This document shows positions 1 through 8,757 of a DNA stretch of 56,402 bases, piece after piece. The translations under genes were made by a program, and so were the position numbers. Each line of letters begins with the position of its first letter. Within the stretch, counting starts at the first letter, position 1. The notes under the pieces are model-generated. The model did no database searches, had not been told where the DNA came from, and saw only the letters and a program-made list of their open reading frames with translations. Source of the DNA: Sphacelaria rigidula (Eukaryota > Phaeophyceae > Sphacelariales); NCBI GenBank assembly GCA_964200075.2, contig CAXNAA020000004.1, positions 1 through 56,402 of the forward strand, in the 5' to 3' direction.

Positions 1-34
1 TCTCGAAAGGGATGCGTGGTCAATGGTCAAACGA

Positions 35-883
35 CTAAGGCAAGCAACAATTGAGTACGCCCCCCCCCTCGTAGTGTCTAGCTCTTGCTCCCGAGGCTTT
101 CTCCCTCTCCAAGTAGCGCTGCTTATCGCTGACGAACCACTTGTCGTGGAAAGCCCAAAACTCGGCGGAACCCACGCGAAACTTCCTCCCGAACTTCGCC
201 TTGTACCAGAAGCACACATCTGACACCATGGTACTCGGCCTCGTGTTGTCCAACACCAAGCACTGGTAGTTTTGAGTGCAGGCTTCGAGGACCGTCTGGA
301 ATTCTTTGCGCTTGTCAAACGCTCCAAAGTAGTTCTCGTGGAGGTTCTTGATGGAGGAGACGCTGTTTTGTTTGAGGACGTACACGTAGTCGGCGTTGGT
401 ACGCAGGTCTACGCCGACGTCCATGCAGTACTGACAGGCGACGATGAGTATGATGTGGTGGTGCCTCCCATTCATGAAAATCTGGCGAATGATCTCGCTC
501 TTGAGGACGTCCTTCTTGTACCCAACGTCGTCGAGGACAACAACGATTCGGGTGTCCAATTTGGGATCCACCTCTCCAAGCTGTTTTTGCATCGCGAGCT
601 TTTTTTGATTCTCGACGATCGCTTCGAGCCTGTTCTCAACATCTTTATCGTCGAAAATAAAGGTACCGGGGACGAACTGCTTGTAGAAGCCGTTGGATTC
701 CTCGGTCCCGCTGAAGACACACGCTCGAGGAACCCCGTTTTTGGACAGGTAAAAGAGGATATCTTGAATCAGAGTACTCTTCCCGGTGTGTTTCTTACCT
801 ACGACGATCGCGTTAAACAGGTTTTTGCAACACCCCCTGATGTTAAACGCCGACAGATTAATCATCCTGTCTTTCTTCTCCAT
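35..883 (-). CDS. A32-like DNA-packaging ATPase
   Basis: 282 aa FtsK/HerA-type ATPase that drives viral DNA into the capsid. The P-loop GKKHTGKST is at residues 29-37 and the Walker B strand VVVLDD at 114-119. It is followed by the MNGRHHHIILIVACQY block around 135-152, typical of the A32 family in Nucleocytoviricota, where a sensor-like Q follows an NGRHH stretch. Length matches the family (about 250-300 aa). The ATG at 883 lies just after a TATATAAT-like box at 901-908. The tail after residue 250 is low in complexity and passes through a run of nine C on the plus strand (61-69), so the last dozen or so residues may be misread; a TAG ends the frame. Recognition is from motifs and is secure; the capsid role is family knowledge. 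Confidence 0.93.
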   Translation of the reverse strand: MEKKDRMINLSAFNIRGCCKNLFNAIVVGKKHTGKSTLIQDILFYLSKNGVPRACVFSGTEESNGFYKQFVPGTFIFDDKDVENRLEAIVENQKKLAMQKQLGEVDPKLDTRIVVVLDDVGYKKDVLKSEIIRQIFMNGRHHHIILIVACQYCMDVGVDLRTNADYVYVLKQNSVSSIKNLHENYFGAFDKRKEFQTVLEACTQNYQCLVLDNTRPSTMVSDVCFWYKAKFGRKFRVGSAEFWAFHDKWFVSDKQRYLEREKASGARARHYEGGGVLNCCLP

Positions 884-1221
884 CTGAGAGTTAGTTACAG
901 ATTATATACACCTGAGCGGAGAAAATAATCGAAGCAAGAAGAGCGGAGATTTGACTCTACGGTATGGATCCAACTCCCGTGATATTCCTATCCATCTACG
1001 GCTTCTGCTGAGTCATCTCCGTCTTCGTCTTCACCGACGTACAGGAGAGACTGAAAGTCGCCGACACCCATGAAAGCCTGAAGGTCGCCGACACTGACGA
1101 GAGGCTTTGAGTCGTCGACGGTGGGCGACCTGCGACGCCAACGAAATTAGGAACACGGTCAATCTAGGAAATTTATACACAAAGAGGTGGAAATAAATTT
1201 GGAGCTTGGGTTCGAACAAAC
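884..1221. other. Spacer with no convincing gene
   Basis: Between the packaging ATPase promoter and the 3' end of the Myb gene. A 62-codon minus-strand frame exists, but it is rich in Arg and Ser, has no recognisable domain and overlaps an imperfect duplication of the words GTCGCCGACAC (about 1048-1100). I see no RNA gene. Confidence 0.5.
901..908 (-). promoter_or_regulatory. TATA-like box of the packaging ATPase gene
   Basis: Reading on the minus strand, TATATAAT sits about 18 nt upstream of the ATG at 883. Similar A/T boxes precede several other genes in the window, so this is a plausible viral promoter element. No transcript data are visible. Confidence 0.4.
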
Positions 1222-1748
1222 TTACAGGTGTCCGTGCAGCTGTTGGAGATCAACCTCGTGCTGCTGCGTGTGCTGCTGCCTGGGGTTCTGGTACTGCTCT
1301 TGCTTCTTGGGCTGCTCGGGCTGCGGCTGATCTTCGTACATGTATGCGCCACCGATTATGCCGCACTGTCCCGCCGCGTGGTCATACTGGCTCGGGTACG
1401 GCTGTGGGTGGTGAACGTGTACACGCAGTTTCAGCTTTCGCAGCATTCGCAGCATTCGCAGCATTCACAGCATTCACAGCATTCACAGCATTCACAGCTA
1501 TCACAAGCAATCAGGAAACGTCAACCATAGATCGGAGTGGACTTAATACATACCTTGCAAGGGAATGACAATCCCGAGTCGATCTTTCGTAGGTACTTCT
1601 GCGCATGTGTCCGGATTTGGAGTGCGGACCGAGTTGGCACTAGGCTAACGATGGCGTCCCAGTTCTTGCCGAACAGCTCGTGGCCTCGGAGAAAAGCCTC
1701 ATGCTCTTCACGCGTCCACGTCCCCTTGTTTCCCTTAATAACTTTCAT
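1222..1748 (-). CDS. SHAQKYF-class Myb/SANT DNA-binding protein, probably two exons
   Basis: The first exon (1554-1748) encodes a single Myb repeat: GTWTREEHEAFLRGHELFGK, NWDAIVSLVPTRSALQIR, then THAQKYLRKI, a close match to the plant/protist SHAQKYF signature. The frame then runs into AAG|GTATGT at the exon border (intron starts at 1553), a near-perfect spliceosomal 5' site. Joining to an AG at 1435-1436 removes 119 nt, including a CAGCATT-type repeat, and continues in phase into a Pro/Gln/His-rich tail (1222-1434) that ends with TAA. Without splicing the protein stops 11 codons later at 1521. The ATG at 1748 is chosen because the Myb domain begins just after it; the frame is open upstream to 1871. 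It is probably a host-derived transcription factor. The domain call is firm; the intron is inferred. Confidence 0.75.
1435..1553 (-). other. Candidate spliceosomal intron in the Myb gene
   Basis: On the minus strand it starts GTATGT after AAG and ends in CGAAAG before CTGAAACTG. A TTGAC and a CTGAT word, either of which could act as a branch site, lie before the repeat. The 119-nt length is not a multiple of three, so splicing changes the frame and restores a longer coding tail. The inside holds nine or so tandem CAGCATT[C/A] units (1438-1500), an unusual content for a coding region. Confidence 0.45.
1438..1500. repeat. CAGCATTCG/CAGCATTCA tandem repeat
   Basis: CAGCATTCG, CAGCATTCA and one degenerate CAGCTATCA unit, 9 bp each in plus orientation. 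It lies inside the candidate Myb intron. Out of frame it generates repetitive shadow peptides on both strands. Confidence 0.85.
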
Positions 1749-2190
1749 TGCTTCAACTTCTTGATATCGAGATGGTGAAAGGCGTGGTGGCGCAGCAGTA
1801 TTGACGCAGTGGTGAACAAGCAGTAATATTTGAGGCGCACTGTGGCGGAACGGGCGGATCCACTGGCGCAACTGGTCGATCTTGAGTTCCTAAAAACTGT
1901 GTATCATCGGAGAAACTTTTGTTGTGTCCCTTTGTCCAACAAACAATCTTGCGTTCAATATTGTGTAAATATTCTGTATTCTGTGTCCCTTTGTCCAATT
2001 CTGTGTCCCTTTGTCGAAGACACAAAGAATAATTAAAAATGTTTTGAAGAGCCATATCTACAAATGTAAACATTGTGACCATTCAGACTTCCTTGAATTT
2101 CGAGCGCCACCGGCCTCCTCCGTCGTAAACATTGTAAACATTGTGAACATTCAGACTTCCTTATATACAACATGTACAACATCTACTCTC
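1749..2190. other. Intergenic region with short direct repeats
   Basis: No persuasive gene. A 109-codon minus frame (1753-2082) consists largely of translated repeats. Visible repeats are CCCTTTGTCCAA (about 1928, 1987 and 2008) and an AACATTGTGA(A/C)CATTCAGACTTCCTT word that occurs twice (about 2067 and 2137). The A/T-rich 3' half would suit a promoter or replication-associated site, but nothing proves this. Confidence 0.5.
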
Positions 2191-3150
2191 CTAAGAGTTT
2201 AGTCGCCGTCTTTTCTTACTGCCCGGACAGTTGTTGGCCTTGGTGTACTCTACAACCCGTTTGTGCTTCCTGTCCACCGCAACTTTGAACGTCAACGAAT
2301 TCCACGGGCAAGGAGGGTTTTGAGACCTCGCCCACTCCAGCACCTCCAAGTGACCGCCGTATGCCGACATCCAACAAACTCGCGGATCCCATGGACACCC
2401 AAGACCCCTTAGGTACTTGACCAAGTCCAAGTGGCCCTTCAATGCTGCCATGGAGATGAGCGAAGCGTCTAAGTTGCAACCAGACTCGTGAAGGACATTC
2501 ACCGTGTCCCTACTTCCACTAAGACCACTGTACGTCATGACCTTCTCAGAGAACCCTCGGAACTTGAACACTTGGCTAAACACACGAAGAGCGGGAATAT
2601 TCCCGGTCTTCGCCGCCTCAACCTCGGCATCTTCGTCCAACTCACACTTGTTCTTCATCAACCACCTAATTACTTCTACACTGTTGGGCGCGTGGACCGC
2701 TTCAACCATGGTCGACACACCCATCGCGTAGTAACCCTTCTTGAAGTACTCCAACAACTCGACAGAACCCGACCTAGCCGCAGCATCCATCATCGGGACT
2801 ACCCGCCTCGAAGCCAACCTGAGGCCCCTCCTCTTGGCGTACAGCCTGACTCGGATGACGCCTCTGAGGTCTCCGCGCCAAGCTGCTGCCCTCATACACT
2901 GTGTAATCAAGAGATTCCCTTCTACTCTTGTTTCGTGGACCAGTCTTGAAATCCTTCGCCTAGACTCCGTCACCATGTGCTTGCTCGTCCGCTTGGCATA
3001 CTTGGGCGAAGTCTTCGGGTGAGAGTTTGTTTGCCATGCTTCATGAAAGCTTTTGTTCAGGCATCCGAGGTAGAGGTACGAGTCGGTCCCGTAGAATTCC
3101 TTGATTATTCTGAAGAGGTGGAAGTCCCCCAGGACTGCAGAGACGGACAT
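2191..3150 (-). CDS. Ankyrin-repeat protein with F-box-like N-terminus
   Basis: 319 aa from the ATG at 3150. The frame stays open to 3357, but that extension is F/I/K-rich and looks noncoding. Residues 1-45 (LFRIIKEFYGTDSYLYLGCL) resemble the start of ankyrin proteins with a degenerate F-box. From about residue 110 there are degenerate ankyrin-type repeats: AAARSGSVELLEYF, LISMAALKGHLDLVKYLRGL and MSAYGGHLEVLEWARSQ, each with the helix-turn-helix GHLDLVKYL pattern. It ends in a basic KKRRRLNS tail. Such proteins usually recruit host targets to ubiquitin ligases; the partner is unknown here. It ends with TAG. Confidence 0.85.
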   Translation of the reverse strand: MSVSAVLGDFHLFRIIKEFYGTDSYLYLGCLNKSFHEAWQTNSHPKTSPKYAKRTSKHMVTESRRRISRLVHETRVEGNLLITQCMRAAAWRGDLRGVIRVRLYAKRRGLRLASRRVVPMMDAAARSGSVELLEYFKKGYYAMGVSTMVEAVHAPNSVEVIRWLMKNKCELDEDAEVEAAKTGNIPALRVFSQVFKFRGFSEKVMTYSGLSGSRDTVNVLHESGCNLDASLISMAALKGHLDLVKYLRGLGCPWDPRVCWMSAYGGHLEVLEWARSQNPPCPWNSLTFKVAVDRKHKRVVEYTKANNCPGSKKRRRLNS

Positions 3151-3660
3151 GTCGTACTCGAGTGTTGCCGATGGTTCAAAAAGGAAATGACGTATATGGG
3201 CACCAATAATATATACAAATATCGAAAATACAAAAATGGAAGAAATATTTTCGAAAAAAATATTTTTTTCAAATTCTTCAAAAAAAAATCTGGATGAAAT
3301 GATGGACTTCCACGGCGACTGCATCCACGACCGTGATGTCCACACCGGTACTCTCACTTGAAACTACCAGTTTTAGGGGGTCATAAGCACGGATCTTGAA
3401 GAAAATCCAGCGTAAGCAGGAATACGAAAAATATCCAAATCATGGACCCGATCTTCCAAAAATATTTTTTCTGTCGACTTCTCGCCCACCCCAATCACTT
3501 TCCCACCCCCTCCCGCTCTCTCTCAAACACACAACAAGTTTGACATGGCGGACGATTCGAGTTCCTCGCATTCACGTGGCGCTTCACCCACACATCGCCC
3601 ACGAACTCCTTCTGGTAAGCATGTCGTACTTATCATCCAAGGGAATTCCATGAACGACAA
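3151..3660. other. AT-rich spacer, no gene seen
   Basis: Upstream of the ankyrin gene and before the first repeat array. It contains alternating A-runs and T-runs (3235-3300, FFF/KKK when translated), likely promoter or flexible spacer DNA. Open frames here are short and low in complexity. Confidence 0.5.
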
Positions 3661-3662
3661 TC

Positions 3663-4735
3663 ATGACTAAATATTGTGCGTTTGGCACATTCCCCGTGAC
3701 AATCCCCGTGACATGTTGTGCATGTTGTTTGTTTGGTATCCCTGTTTGATGACATCTTTCACTTGATGCACAATCCCCGTGACATGTTGTGCATGTTGTT
3801 TGTATGGTATTCCTGTTCGATGACATCTTTCACTTGATGCACAATCCCCGTGACATGTTGTGCATGTTGTTTGTTTGGTATCCCTGTTCGATGACATCTT
3901 TCACTTGATGCACAATCCCCGTGACACGTTGTGCATGTTGTTTGTTTGGTATTCCTGTTCGATGACATCTTTCACTTGATGCACAATCCTCGTGACAGGT
4001 TGTGCATGATTGTGCATTTGGTATCCCTGTTCGATGACATCTTTCACTTGATGCACAATTCCCCGTGACATGTTTGGTATTCCTGTTCGATGACATCTTT
4101 TACTTCATGCACAATTCCCCGTGACATGTTGTGCATGTTGTTTGTTTGGTATTCCTGTTCGATGACATCTTTCACTTGATGCACAATCCCCGTGACATGT
4201 TGTGCATGTTGTTTGTATGGTATTCTTGTTCGATGATATCTTTCACTTGACGCACAATCCTCGTGACATGTTGTGCATGATTGTGCATTTGGTATTCGTG
4301 TTCGATGACATCTTTTACTTGATGCACAATTCCCCGTGACATGTTGTGCATGATTGTGCATTTGGTATTCGTGTTCGATGACATCTTTCACTTGATGCAC
4401 AATCTCCGTAACATGTTGTGCATTGTGTTTGTTTGGTATTTCTTTTCGATGACATCTTTTACTTGATGCACAATCCCCATGACATGTTGTGCATGTTGTT
4501 TGTTTGGTATGCCTGTTCGATGACATCTTTCACTTGATGCACAATCCCCATGACATGTTGTGCATGTTGTTTGTTTGGTATACCTGTTCGATGACATCTT
4601 TCACTTGATTGTGCATGTTGTTATCTTTCACTTGATGCACAATCCCCGTGACATGTTTGGTATTCCTGTTCGATGACATCTTTCACTTGATGCACAATCC
4701 CCGTGACATGGTGTGCATGTTGTGCATTTGGTGTT
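3663..4735. repeat. Tandem repeat array A, about 71-bp unit
   Basis: About 14 imperfect copies. Each unit carries GACATGTTGTGCATGTTG, TTTGTTTGGTATTCCTGTT, CGATGACATCTTTCACTTG and ATGCACAATCCCCGT. Spacing between the GACATCTTT words is mostly 71 nt, with a few short or degenerate units (for example near 4036-4095 and 4590-4675). Because 71 is not a multiple of three, the Cys/His-rich frames seen on the minus strand rotate from unit to unit and are not genes. The unit shares GGAATACCAAAC (minus orientation) and CATGNCA words with arrays at 43.5 kb and 55.7 kb. Possible roles are a replication or recombination region, or an enhancer like the hr elements of other large viruses; this is inference. 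Confidence 0.95.
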
Positions 4736-4870
4736 CCTCGTGACTGTTATGCATGTTGTACAGAGCCCTCATCTCCCGTTGGCCCGAGGGCCCTTTTCAA
4801 CGGTGGGTCTCCGGTGACACCGACCCCGTCCTTGATCGGCGCTGCCGTTGGTGCTGGCACGCTGTCGTTG

Positions 4871-6274
4871 ATGGAGTCCGCTGGAGAGCCGGATGATGCC
4901 GGAGGTGCTGCCGAAGGTGCTGCCGGAGGTGTTGCCGAAGGTGCCGCCGGTACCATCGTCTCTGCCGGAGGTGCCGCAAGTTCCGACCTAGCTGCGTTCA
5001 CTGGCGCAAAGACTCTCAAGGAGCTCGGCCTGATGACTCTAAGAACGCTGACAGCTGTATCGCAGCAAGTCTCGGACGTTGGTGCAGAGTTCAGGCAATT
5101 TAAAGAGGATCAGGCAAAAGAGTTTGCGGAGCGGAGGAGAGAGCAGGAAAAGGAGACTGCGGAGCAGAAGAAGTTAAGGGAGCAGGCAAAGAAGCAAGAG
5201 GAGAGGATGAAGAAGCAGGAGGAGAGGATGAAGAAGCACGAGGAGAAGCTCAAAAAGGTTGCCAAGTCGTCAAACTATCTCCGCGTCCACGATGTCGGCA
5301 CTAGAGTCTACCCTCTGCTTCCTCGTCTTTGCGACGGGTACGTCGGGTTGGCTGGGTGGATTCCCGTCGACCACAAGATGGAAAACAGGGTGCTCAAGCT
5401 CGTCGTTCTGTCCATTCCCGTGACCAAGTGGTGGCTCAAGCAGCTGGACCCGTCCTTGGCGTCCGTAAACCTTGACAACTTTCTCAAAGGTTGCTTCGTA
5501 CAATACAACTTCCCCGGGCTCGACCTTCACAAGATGGACATCCAAGAGTTCACAGCTCTACTCCTCAAGACGCCGTTCAGGAAGTACATGGTCGCGCCAA
5601 AGGCGACAGCGACGCAGAAGGCGAACAATACGAACTACATCATCATGAGCCAAGAGTACTTCCGGGGCCTGCTGAATGACATTTACGACGAGTTCGGGAA
5701 GCCGTCCTCGGAGGATTTCGAGGACCTCCCGGCGAACCTGAAGCTTCCCGATTTGATGACCCAACAGTTCGCCGTCACAGCAGCATCCGAGGACGAAGAA
5801 AGCGACACCCCATTCATCGAGACCCTTGACCGTGCTCTCACGTACGAGGAACGCAAGACTTGCCCTGCCGCCAACTTCTCTTGGTGGCGAGAGGCGTACG
5901 GGTCGGGCATGAGGGAATTCTTCGGTATGCCTGCCGAAGACGACGAAGGCATCCTGTATCACGTGCGGAACGGAGTGTACGCCCCGGAGTCATCGAGGAA
6001 GAGAACGGTGGGTAACTTCAAGAAGTTTTTGGAGCGGTACGGACGAGTGAAGGAGGACACCGACTCAGTGCAGCGGCCGAAGGGCAAAGGCAAGGGGAAG
6101 GCCCCGAATAGCGCCGCAAAGAAGGTGGTGAAGAAGAAGAAGGTGGTCAAGAAGGGTACTGCATCATCGACGACTACATCGTCTTCCTCGGCGAAGAAGA
6201 AGACCGCTTCCACCACCACCAACAACAAGAAGCGGTCGGCCGAAGGCGGTGGATCGTCGAGCGGTTCCACCTAG
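4871..6274 (+). CDS. Unknown protein: Ala/Gly-rich head, coiled coil, Lys-rich tail
   Basis: 467 aa from the first in-frame ATG (4871). The frame is open back to 4703, but that part is read from the repeat array and has only a GTG start. Regions in order: an Ala/Gly-rich low-complexity stretch (residues 1-40); a strongly charged coiled coil of repeated KKQEERM heptads (about 75-130); a folded-looking domain of roughly 270 residues with Trp and Tyr; and a basic tail with KGKGKG and KKVVKKKKVVKK followed by Ser/Thr. The tail suggests nucleic-acid or condensate binding. I recognise no family. It ends in TAG followed by a run of GAA/AGA codons. Confidence 0.75.
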   Translation: MESAGEPDDAGGAAEGAAGGVAEGAAGTIVSAGGAASSDLAAFTGAKTLKELGLMTLRTLTAVSQQVSDVGAEFRQFKEDQAKEFAERRREQEKETAEQKKLREQAKKQEERMKKQEERMKKHEEKLKKVAKSSNYLRVHDVGTRVYPLLPRLCDGYVGLAGWIPVDHKMENRVLKLVVLSIPVTKWWLKQLDPSLASVNLDNFLKGCFVQYNFPGLDLHKMDIQEFTALLLKTPFRKYMVAPKATATQKANNTNYIIMSQEYFRGLLNDIYDEFGKPSSEDFEDLPANLKLPDLMTQQFAVTAASEDEESDTPFIETLDRALTYEERKTCPAANFSWWREAYGSGMREFFGMPAEDDEGILYHVRNGVYAPESSRKRTVGNFKKFLERYGRVKEDTDSVQRPKGKGKGKAPNSAAKKVVKKKKVVKKGTASSTTTSSSSAKKKTASTTTNNKKRSAEGGGSSSGST

Positions 6275-6348
6275 AAGAAGAAGAAGAAGAAGACGTAGAG
6301 CTCGTCGTCGTACGCAGAGTAGTGGCAAAAATGTAGGACTTGTACAAG

Positions 6349-7056
6349 ATGCCAAACATGTCAAACATGCCAAAGTCTTGTGTATCGGTGATTACGCCGA
6401 CGATGCGGTCGAGGACGAAGTTCATTGATCTGATGCTGCTCAACGTAAGTAGTCAGACATATCCGCATGAACGACTTGAGTGGGTGGTTGTGCGGGACTC
6501 CGATGATTTTACAAGGGGCATTTTTTTGGAAGCCTTCAAAACAATACCTACCATATCTTGCCGATACTTTTCGTGTGACATTGACGGAGATATCGGCAAG
6601 AAAAGAAACTACGCTTGTTCTCTTGCGAAACACAAGATCTTAGCTTCGATTGACGATGACGACGTGTACAACAGGGAGTACCTTGAGTATTCCGTCTCAG
6701 ACATGAATAAAAGGGGAGTCAACATGGTTGGTTGCCGCGACATGCTCGTATTCTTCCCCCATTTCGAAGGCAAGATGACATGCGTGCGGGGTTCGCTGGT
6801 TCACGAGGCTACCATCGTTTGTCGGAAACAGCACTGGCGCAAGTGCAAGTACTCTGAAAAGTGCATGAAGGGCGAGGGTTCTTCGATGGTGGCTGGGTCT
6901 TTTTTCAACGAGATGGACATTACGAAAGTCATGGTTTGTATGGCCCACAACTCTAACACGTACGACAAGACGAAACTTCTTGAATCCGCCGAGGTTGTCA
7001 TCGCAGACAGTACACGAAAAAGACTTCTTCTTCTCCACCAAGAAGTGATGCGTTGA
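6349..7056 (+). CDS. GT-A fold glycosyltransferase (family 2-like)
   Basis: 235 aa. The N-terminus CVSVITPTMRSR (residues 11-22) is the first strand of a nucleotide-sugar binding fold. The acidic IDDDD motif at 101-105 is the DxD metal site that holds the sugar nucleotide. GKKRNYAC (83-90) before it is typical of family 2-like enzymes that scan for intact acceptor ends. The HEATIVCRKQHW segment follows. It probably glycosylates virion or host-derived glycans. Three ATGs (6349, 6358, 6367) lie in a repeat-like ATGCCAAACATG sequence, so the exact start is uncertain; the TTG at 6340 is not needed. Donor sugar cannot be told. Confidence 0.85.
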   Translation: MPNMSNMPKSCVSVITPTMRSRTKFIDLMLLNVSSQTYPHERLEWVVVRDSDDFTRGIFLEAFKTIPTISCRYFSCDIDGDIGKKRNYACSLAKHKILASIDDDDVYNREYLEYSVSDMNKRGVNMVGCRDMLVFFPHFEGKMTCVRGSLVHEATIVCRKQHWRKCKYSEKCMKGEGSSMVAGSFFNEMDITKVMVCMAHNSNTYDKTKLLESAEVVIADSTRKRLLLLHQEVMR

Positions 7057-7104
7057 ACGGACTTCGTTTTTTTAATTGCCCATGGTCAAAAAAATACTCT
7101 AGCG

Positions 7105-7614
7105 ATGACCTCTCGCGTACTTGTCGGAGCGGTCAGAGGTAGCCTCTTCGGTCTCATAGGCGGATTTGTTCTCGGAGCCGCGGGCAACGTCGTCGCTCCT
7201 CCCGTTGAGTACGAGAGAATACTCGTCTGGTCAAACAAGTTTGGCAAGAGGACGCGATTCACCCACCTAGAGTCGGCCTCGATCTTGAAAGAGGACCTAC
7301 TGGAAGTCTTTAAGCAACGCCACTACAACATTGATGCTTTGAACGAAGCCTTCCGGAACATCCAGAGTGCCATAACGCTTTACCACCCCGTCAAGGCCGA
7401 GCAAGAGGCGGCCGAGGTTATGACTGCCACACGAATGACCAACTACGTCATCCGAGCTTCCAAAGCGATGGAAGCCATCCACGTTGAAATCTTGGTGAAC
7501 GATGCCGTCAAGGCTTCCCATTTCCAGAAAGCCATGATGAACATACAGCTCTCCCTGGAGGACATGATCAATTTCGTTAGACTCAAGTCCAAGAATGTCC
7601 TTCCGACGATGTAA
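7105..7614 (+). CDS. Small membrane-anchored protein, unknown
   Basis: 169 aa. Residues 8-30 form a glycine-rich hydrophobic segment (GSLFGLIGGFVLGAAGNVV) that could span or insert in a membrane; the rest is mainly helical and soluble. No catalytic motif is visible. It lies 49 nt after the glycosyltransferase and 49 nt before the next gene in the same direction, so the three may be expressed together. Candidate virion membrane protein. Confidence 0.75.
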   Translation: MTSRVLVGAVRGSLFGLIGGFVLGAAGNVVAPPVEYERILVWSNKFGKRTRFTHLESASILKEDLLEVFKQRHYNIDALNEAFRNIQSAITLYHPVKAEQEAAEVMTATRMTNYVIRASKAMEAIHVEILVNDAVKASHFQKAMMNIQLSLEDMINFVRLKSKNVLPTM

Positions 7615-7662
7615 CCCTCGTACGTGTGTCCCGACTTTTTATCTCTTCGAAAAGTAAAAAAG

Positions 7663-8187
7663 ATGTCTGCCATCACGTACCAGTCGTTCAACAGCCTTTT
7701 GTGCGAGTTTGTTTCCGAGCTCAGCCAAACGTTTGACGAATACCCCGAGCTCGCAAAGTCGAATGAAACCCTGACTTCGCTCATGGCCTTAGCCGACACC
7801 ATTTCTCTCCCGATGAAGACCTTTCACAAGACGTTCGAAAAGCATTCCTCGATGATCATGAATAAGGACCCTACCCTGTTCGAGAAGTGCAGCATACCGT
7901 ACACGGACTCTTTTGACCTGAACAAGGAGTACAACGAGTCTGACGCGGATACCCAGAACGCCATCCGGAACTACCTCCAGCAACTATTCGTGACGGCAAC
8001 GACGGTGCGAAACATGCCGGCATCGATGATGACCAACATCGAGAGTGTAGCCCAGGCCTGCATGCAGAAGGTCCAGTCGGGGGAAGTGACGGAAGAACAG
8101 GCGCAGAACCCTTTGTTCATCATGCAGCAGCTGCAGCAGAACCCCGACCTGATGAAGGCAATGCAACCGGATGATGGGCAAGGATAG
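7663..8187 (+). CDS. Conserved-looking helical protein, unknown
   Basis: 174 aa from the ATG at 7663; the upstream ATG at 7624 belongs to a non-coding-looking extension. The N-terminus (SLLCEFVSELSQTFDEYPEL) resembles a short alpha-helical protein that recurs in many protist-infecting giant viruses, with a leading Phe/Leu-rich helix then EYPEL. The Gln/Met-rich C-terminus (FIMQQLQQNPDLMKAM) looks like the STI1/DP2-type helical pairs of co-chaperones. Function is unknown. Stop TAG. Confidence 0.75.
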   Translation: MSAITYQSFNSLLCEFVSELSQTFDEYPELAKSNETLTSLMALADTISLPMKTFHKTFEKHSSMIMNKDPTLFEKCSIPYTDSFDLNKEYNESDADTQNAIRNYLQQLFVTATTVRNMPASMMTNIESVAQACMQKVQSGEVTEEQAQNPLFIMQQLQQNPDLMKAMQPDDGQG

Positions 8188-8231
8188 ATAAATGTTTAAA
8201 TAGGTTGTCAAAAGTCATCAAGTAAAGAAAA

Positions 8232-8696
8232 CTAAGAAAATTCTAACAAGTACTTGCTTCTCTGATCGTTTGGACTCCTCTCCGAGGGCAACTGTGAATC
8301 GGGCAAGATAAAGGTGTTCTTATCCACCCCTAATCCTACGTCATCCGGTTCGGATTCCTCCTGTCTCTTCTTCTTCCTTCGTTTTCTCATCGAATTGGAA
8401 GTCTCGATGAGGTAGGAGAGAGCAAATTCTCCTGCACACTGCCCGTTGTACAAAATGAGGTGCGGGCTCAGAGCGCTCCCGGCACTTCTTAGTTGCTGGA
8501 AGCAGTATCTGATGTCCCCCACGGTCATGCCGCATATCCTAGATCTTGCGGTGGACCTATACCGCTGAGATCTTTTGGTCTGTCTCATCATCACTCTCTT
8601 CGCCTCCTGGGGTCGGTAGGAGAAGGGGTCCCGGCTGAACCCGGTCTTTTCACAGCTCTCTTCGGGTCGTTCAGAGTCGTTCTCACTTTTTATCAT
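8232..8696 (-). CDS. Basic protein with possible H2A-like histone fold
   Basis: 154 aa from the ATG at 8696. The frame runs on to 9077, but beyond 8696 it overlaps the start of the BTB gene and is a shadow. Residues 55-105 read as a short helix (TVGDIRYCFQQL), a loop, and a long helix (NGQCAGEFALSYLIETS) followed by a basic patch RKRRKKK. Residues 128-153 (FILPDSQL, ND, KYLL) match the order of landmarks in the H2A C-terminal segment (IIPRHLQL, ND, NKLL). This is an inference from spacing, not a clear family hit. The gene is divergent from the BTB gene with a 61-nt shared spacer. Confidence 0.6.
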   Translation of the reverse strand: MIKSENDSERPEESCEKTGFSRDPFSYRPQEAKRVMMRQTKRSQRYRSTARSRICGMTVGDIRYCFQQLRSAGSALSPHLILYNGQCAGEFALSYLIETSNSMRKRRKKKRQEESEPDDVGLGVDKNTFILPDSQLPSERSPNDQRSKYLLEFS

Positions 8697-8757
8697 TCTA
8701 GGGTAAAATCCAGCTAACACTGTAACATAATAAAAATCTAAGCGAATCTTCCACAAA

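Noticed and set aside
3584-4597. Series of Cys/His-rich minus-strand frames (MSSNRNTK..., HQVKDVIE) across the first array
   Set aside because: The 71-bp unit is not a multiple of three, so the same text reappears in rotating frames; this is a translated repeat, not proteins.
3663-4735. CRISPR array
   Set aside because: Units are continuous and similar throughout, with no unique spacers and no cas genes.
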